Source: Zobellella iuensis
GTDB taxonomy: Bacteria > Pseudomonadota > Gammaproteobacteria > Enterobacterales > Aeromonadaceae
DNA: 64,000 bases
NCBI RefSeq assembly: GCF_016746085.1
Contig: NZ_JAERTZ010000025.1
Span: 248,001-312,000 of the forward strand
Direction: 5' to 3'
Made by a program: the position numbers and the translations under genes. The notes beneath the pieces were generated by a model, which worked only from the letters and a program-made list of their open reading frames with translations, did no database searches and was not told the origin of the DNA. Position 1 is the first letter of the stretch; each line of letters starts with the position of its first letter. Positions 61,485 to 64,000 of the stretch are shown one piece after another.

Positions 61485-62639
61485 TCACGCCTGCCGCTTT
61501 TGCTGGCTCAGGCTCAGCTGCCGGCCGAAATCCGCTTCCGTCCAGCCTTCTTCCAGCGCCTGGCGCAGCAGTTGCTGCTGGGTCTGCGGCGCCAGGCCAC
61601 CAAGGGGCGGATCCCGGTCCAGGTTGGTGGGAAAGGAGTACCCATCGGCGGCGGCCGCGATCAGCGCCGACAGCTCGGGCTCCGCCAGTTGGCCCTGACG
61701 ATAGCGGGCCAACAGCGCCGGATAGAGATGCCGCAATATCCGCTCCCGGCTCACCGTTTCCATCGGCTTGCCGAAGGCGGAAGACACCTGCAGCAGGTTG
61801 GCGGTGCGCACCACATCCTCGGTGCTGTTGCTGCCGGCGGCGTGGAACAGGGCCGGGCTGAAGAACAGCATGTCCCCCCGCTCCAGCGGCAGCTGCACCG
61901 CGTGGCGCTCGAAGTAGTCGATAAAGTCCGGCCGCCGCCAGGCCAGGTAGCCGCCCTCATACCGCTGGGAAAAGGGCAGCAGCAGGGTGGGCCCCGAGGC
62001 CAGGGGCATGTCCGAGTGGGCCACGGCCCCCTGCAGGGTCAGGTACTGGGACAATTGCTGCACCGGCAGCGGAAAGCGGCTCGCGTCGGCCGCCGACTGG
62101 AAGCCGAGGTGGTAGTCCCGGTGTGGCTGCTGGGCCTGGCCGCCCGGGCGCACCACATTGACCTGGGCGGTCATCTGGTACCAGGGCCCCAGCCAGGCCT
62201 CGCACACCAGCGCCAGCAGGGGGTTGGCGTAGTAGTCGATAAAGGCCTCGGCGTCCCGCTCCGCCACCTTCTGCAGCGAGTTCCAGATGCGGCCGTTGTG
62301 GCCGGCCTGGGCGAAGTGATCCGCCGCCGCCCCGCGCTCCGCCTCCTCCGCGAAGATGCGCCCGAACACCGCCGTGTTGCGCTCAATAACCCCTTGGTCG
62401 GCATAGCCGCCCTTGATCACCAGCACCCCCGGTCCCTGCGCCAGGGCCCGGTGCAGCTCGGCCAGCACCTCGGTGCGATCTCGTTGGACGGCGGCGTTCA
62501 GGGTTGGCGCCCGATAGACCAGCACCCGGCGTTCGATGCCGGCCGCCAGGGGGTAGTCGGCCAAGGTCGGAGACTGCTCGCACAGGGCGGTGAACCCGGC
62601 CAGATCGAGCCGTTCTGGTTGCAGATAGAGCGCCGTCAT
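61485..62639 (-). CDS. phytanoyl-CoA dioxygenase (PhyH)-like protein
   Basis: 384 residues from the ATG at 62639, which overlaps the upstream SDR stop by 4 bp. The Fe(II)/2-oxoglutarate oxygenase core is visible: QPHRDYHLGFQ (HxD), LPLERGDMLFFSPALFHAAGSN (distal His) and TANLLQVSSAF. Family members hydroxylate diverse small molecules. In an inositol cluster it may act on an inositol derivative or methyl ether, but this is inference. No gene is seen between it and iolH (61312-61484). Confidence 0.8.
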   Translation of the reverse strand: MTALYLQPERLDLAGFTALCEQSPTLADYPLAAGIERRVLVYRAPTLNAAVQRDRTEVLAELHRALAQGPGVLVIKGGYADQGVIERNTAVFGRIFAEEAERGAAADHFAQAGHNGRIWNSLQKVAERDAEAFIDYYANPLLALVCEAWLGPWYQMTAQVNVVRPGGQAQQPHRDYHLGFQSAADASRFPLPVQQLSQYLTLQGAVAHSDMPLASGPTLLLPFSQRYEGGYLAWRRPDFIDYFERHAVQLPLERGDMLFFSPALFHAAGSNSTEDVVRTANLLQVSSAFGKPMETVSRERILRHLYPALLARYRQGQLAEPELSALIAAAADGYSFPTNLDRDPPLGGLAPQTQQQLLRQALEEGWTEADFGRQLSLSQQKRQA

Positions 62640-63484
62640 GCCGCGCCTCCTTCCGGCAGGGCCAGGGCCGCCGGCGGTTTGGGGGTGCCTTCGTCGCCAC
62701 AGCCGATCACCCCCTGGTCGAAGTCGATGATGGCGCCGGTCATCATGCCCGACTCGTCGGACAGCATAAAGGCCAGCACCCGCGCCACCTCCTCCGGCTT
62801 GAGCAGGCGGCCGAAGGGCTGCGCCTGCTCCACCCGGGCCAGCCAGTCGTCGTCGGCACCGTGGTACTGGCGCTGGATCTCGTGCTCGTGGGGCGAGTCC
62901 ATCCAGCCGATATTGAGGCCGTTGACCCGGATCCGGTTGCGCATGCCGCTGTAGGCCACGTTCTTGGTGAGGGTGGTCAGGGCGCCCTTGGAGGAAGCGT
63001 AAGGGGTGAGGAAGGACTGGCCGCCGTGGGAAGTCATGGTGATGATGTTGACGATGCAGCCTTCTACTTGGTTGCGGATCATCAGCTTGATGGCCGCCTG
63101 CATCAGGAAGAAGGGCGCCCGCACGTTGACCGCGAAGATGCGGTCGAACAGCTCGGGGCTGGTGTCGAGGATGCCGCCCCGATCCGACATGCCGGCGCAG
63201 TTGGCCAGGCCGTGCAGGGTGCCGAAGCGCCGCTCGGCCTCGTCGATAATGGCCTGGCAGTCCTCCGCCCGCTCCAGATCCGCCGGCACGAACCAGGACG
63301 GGCAGCCCATGTTGGTCAGCCGGTCGGCCTGGGCCTGCCCCTTGTCCCGGCTGCGCCCGCACAGCACCAGGCCCGCCGCCCCCCGTGCCGCCAGCAACTC
63401 GGCCACCGCCGCTCCCAGCCCCTGGGTGCTGCCGGTTACCACGAAATAGCGTCCCTCGAAGTCTCGCTTGTCACTCTGGCTCAT
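62636..63484 (-). CDS. short-chain dehydrogenase/reductase
   Basis: 282 residues, classical SDR: VTGSTQGLGAAVAELL (nucleotide loop), LANCAGM in place of NNAG, catalytic Ser-Tyr-Lys in ITMTSHGGQSFLTPYASSKGA, and NGLNIGWMDSP. Oxidises or reduces an unknown alcohol or ketone. Coupled to the PhyH-like gene, and divergent from the LacI-type regulator with an operator-like palindrome between. Confidence 0.87.
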   Translation of the reverse strand: MSQSDKRDFEGRYFVVTGSTQGLGAAVAELLAARGAAGLVLCGRSRDKGQAQADRLTNMGCPSWFVPADLERAEDCQAIIDEAERRFGTLHGLANCAGMSDRGGILDTSPELFDRIFAVNVRAPFFLMQAAIKLMIRNQVEGCIVNIITMTSHGGQSFLTPYASSKGALTTLTKNVAYSGMRNRIRVNGLNIGWMDSPHEHEIQRQYHGADDDWLARVEQAQPFGRLLKPEEVARVLAFMLSDESGMMTGAIIDFDQGVIGCGDEGTPKPPAALALPEGGAA

Positions 63485-63508
63485 CTGTCCCTCCGGTGAT
63501 GTTCAAGT

Positions 63509-63527
63509 AAAACAAATATTTCGTTTT
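63509..63527. promoter_or_regulatory. near-palindromic operator between the SDR and LacI-type genes
   Basis: AAAACAAATATTTCGTTTT is an imperfect 19-bp palindrome (7 of 9 pairs match). Similar sites lie ahead of iolB (56633) and the TIM-barrel gene (60030). Its position in a divergent promoter next to a LacI-family gene suggests it is the regulator's own operator. Confidence 0.5.
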
Positions 63528-63598
63528 TGTTGATTTCAAATCGATAGTAGCATTTACACTCTGGCAACAAGACCTCGGCAACGCCTCAGAAACACCTC

Positions 63599-64000
63599 AT
63601 GAACGAGCTCGACCACAAGAAATTCTCCATCAAGCAGATTGCGGCCCAGGCCGGAGTCAGCAAGGCCACGGTGGACCGGGTGCTGCACCGGCGCGGCCAG
63701 GTGCACTACCAGACCCTAAAACGGGTGGAGCAGGCCATCCTCGAGCTGGACAGCCAGCAACGGGCGGCACTGGCCGCCGGCCGTACCCTGTATTTCGACG
63801 TCATCATGCAGGCGCCGGAGCGGTTCAGTGGGGCGGTGGCGGAGGCCATGACCGGCCAGGTGGGCAGCCTGGCCCCCTACCGGATAAGCCCCCGCTTCCA
63901 TCTGTTCGAGGACATAGCGGTGAGTGAACTCGCCGGGCTGCTGCAACGCAGCCTCGAGCAAGGCAGCCAAGGGGTAATCCTGAAGGCGCCGGACGAGCCG
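63599..64000 (+). CDS. LacI-family transcriptional regulator (3' end outside window)
   Basis: The first 134 residues are in the window with no stop. The HTH is FSIKQIAAQAGVSKATVDRVL, with HRRGQVHYQTLKRVEQAILEL behind it; the start of a periplasmic-binding-like effector domain follows (LYFDVIMQAPERF). It is divergent from the SDR gene and probably controls the inositol region, given the shared operator-like sites. Confidence 0.85.
   Translation, partial: MNELDHKKFSIKQIAAQAGVSKATVDRVLHRRGQVHYQTLKRVEQAILELDSQQRAALAAGRTLYFDVIMQAPERFSGAVAEAMTGQVGSLAPYRISPRFHLFEDIAVSELAGLLQRSLEQGSQGVILKAPDEP

Overview
The window reads as a high-GC gammaproteobacterial chromosome. Gene content and synteny (tyrR, cysS/ppiB, pspF divergent from pspABC with ycjX-ycjF, sapABCDF, an rbs operon, miaE, tRNA-Arg/tRNA-His) fit the Aeromonadales, for example Oceanimonas/Zobellella/Oceanisphaera-like bacteria. 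That placement is inference from gene content, not from a marker-gene search. Genes are densely packed, with many ATGA/TGATG overlaps, Shine-Dalgarno led starts and few long gaps.

Layout, left to right. 1-4.3 kb: a partial acyl-CoA thioesterase, tyrR with an almost perfect TyrR box, a REP-like palindrome pair, and a three-lipoprotein operon (CsgG-like, DUF4810, GNA1162). 4.5-6.2 kb: ppiB-lpxH-dgkA. 6.3-12.7 kb: a lipid A/envelope module (second dgkA, LTA-synthase-like phosphotransferase, eptA, PmrB-like kinase, PmrA-like regulator). It lies exactly between 19-bp direct repeats and splits the ppiB/cysS pair that is adjacent and divergent in E. coli. 12.7-16.6 kb: cysS, two small acidic lipoproteins, folD, two tRNAs with a textbook stable-RNA promoter. 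16.5-22.1 kb: the psp stress operon (pspABC-ycjX-ycjF-yebE-like) read leftward from a sigma-54-type promoter, with pspF divergent. 22.1-28.1 kb: sapABCDF and miaE. 28.2-35.4 kb: a PAS-GGDEF diguanylate cyclase and rbsDACB-K-R, with a palindrome pair between rbsB and rbsK.

35.4-54.4 kb is the most distinctive region. After an EamA transporter comes a set of three adaptor-type genes: an RND-like periplasmic adaptor, a GAF-TM-HlyD protein, and an M50 site-2-protease fused to a HlyD domain. Then come a GNAT acetyltransferase, a phage-tail-collar (Mdp-like) protein, a sulfotransferase, a 3,328-residue repeat protein with an N-terminal LEPR-x-LL motif and DUF4347 domain, and a TolC-family outer-membrane lipoprotein. 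It resembles a type I secretion locus in which the ABC exporter is replaced by an intramembrane metalloprotease/HlyD fusion, with a giant surface protein as the probable cargo. I regard this as the best candidate for an under-described system.

54.4-64 kb: an inositol catabolism region (iolB, iolG, an iolH-like gene, a second Gfo/Idh/MocA dehydrogenase, a frameshifted TIM-barrel isomerase gene, an SDR and a phytanoyl-CoA-dioxygenase-like protein) with an AraC-type and a partial LacI-type regulator. Several promoters there share an AAAACAAATATTTCGTTTT-like operator. The intergenic DNA carries two unusual structured repeats: a hairpin array at 54.5-54.7 kb and a three-way-junction palindrome at 58.9 kb.
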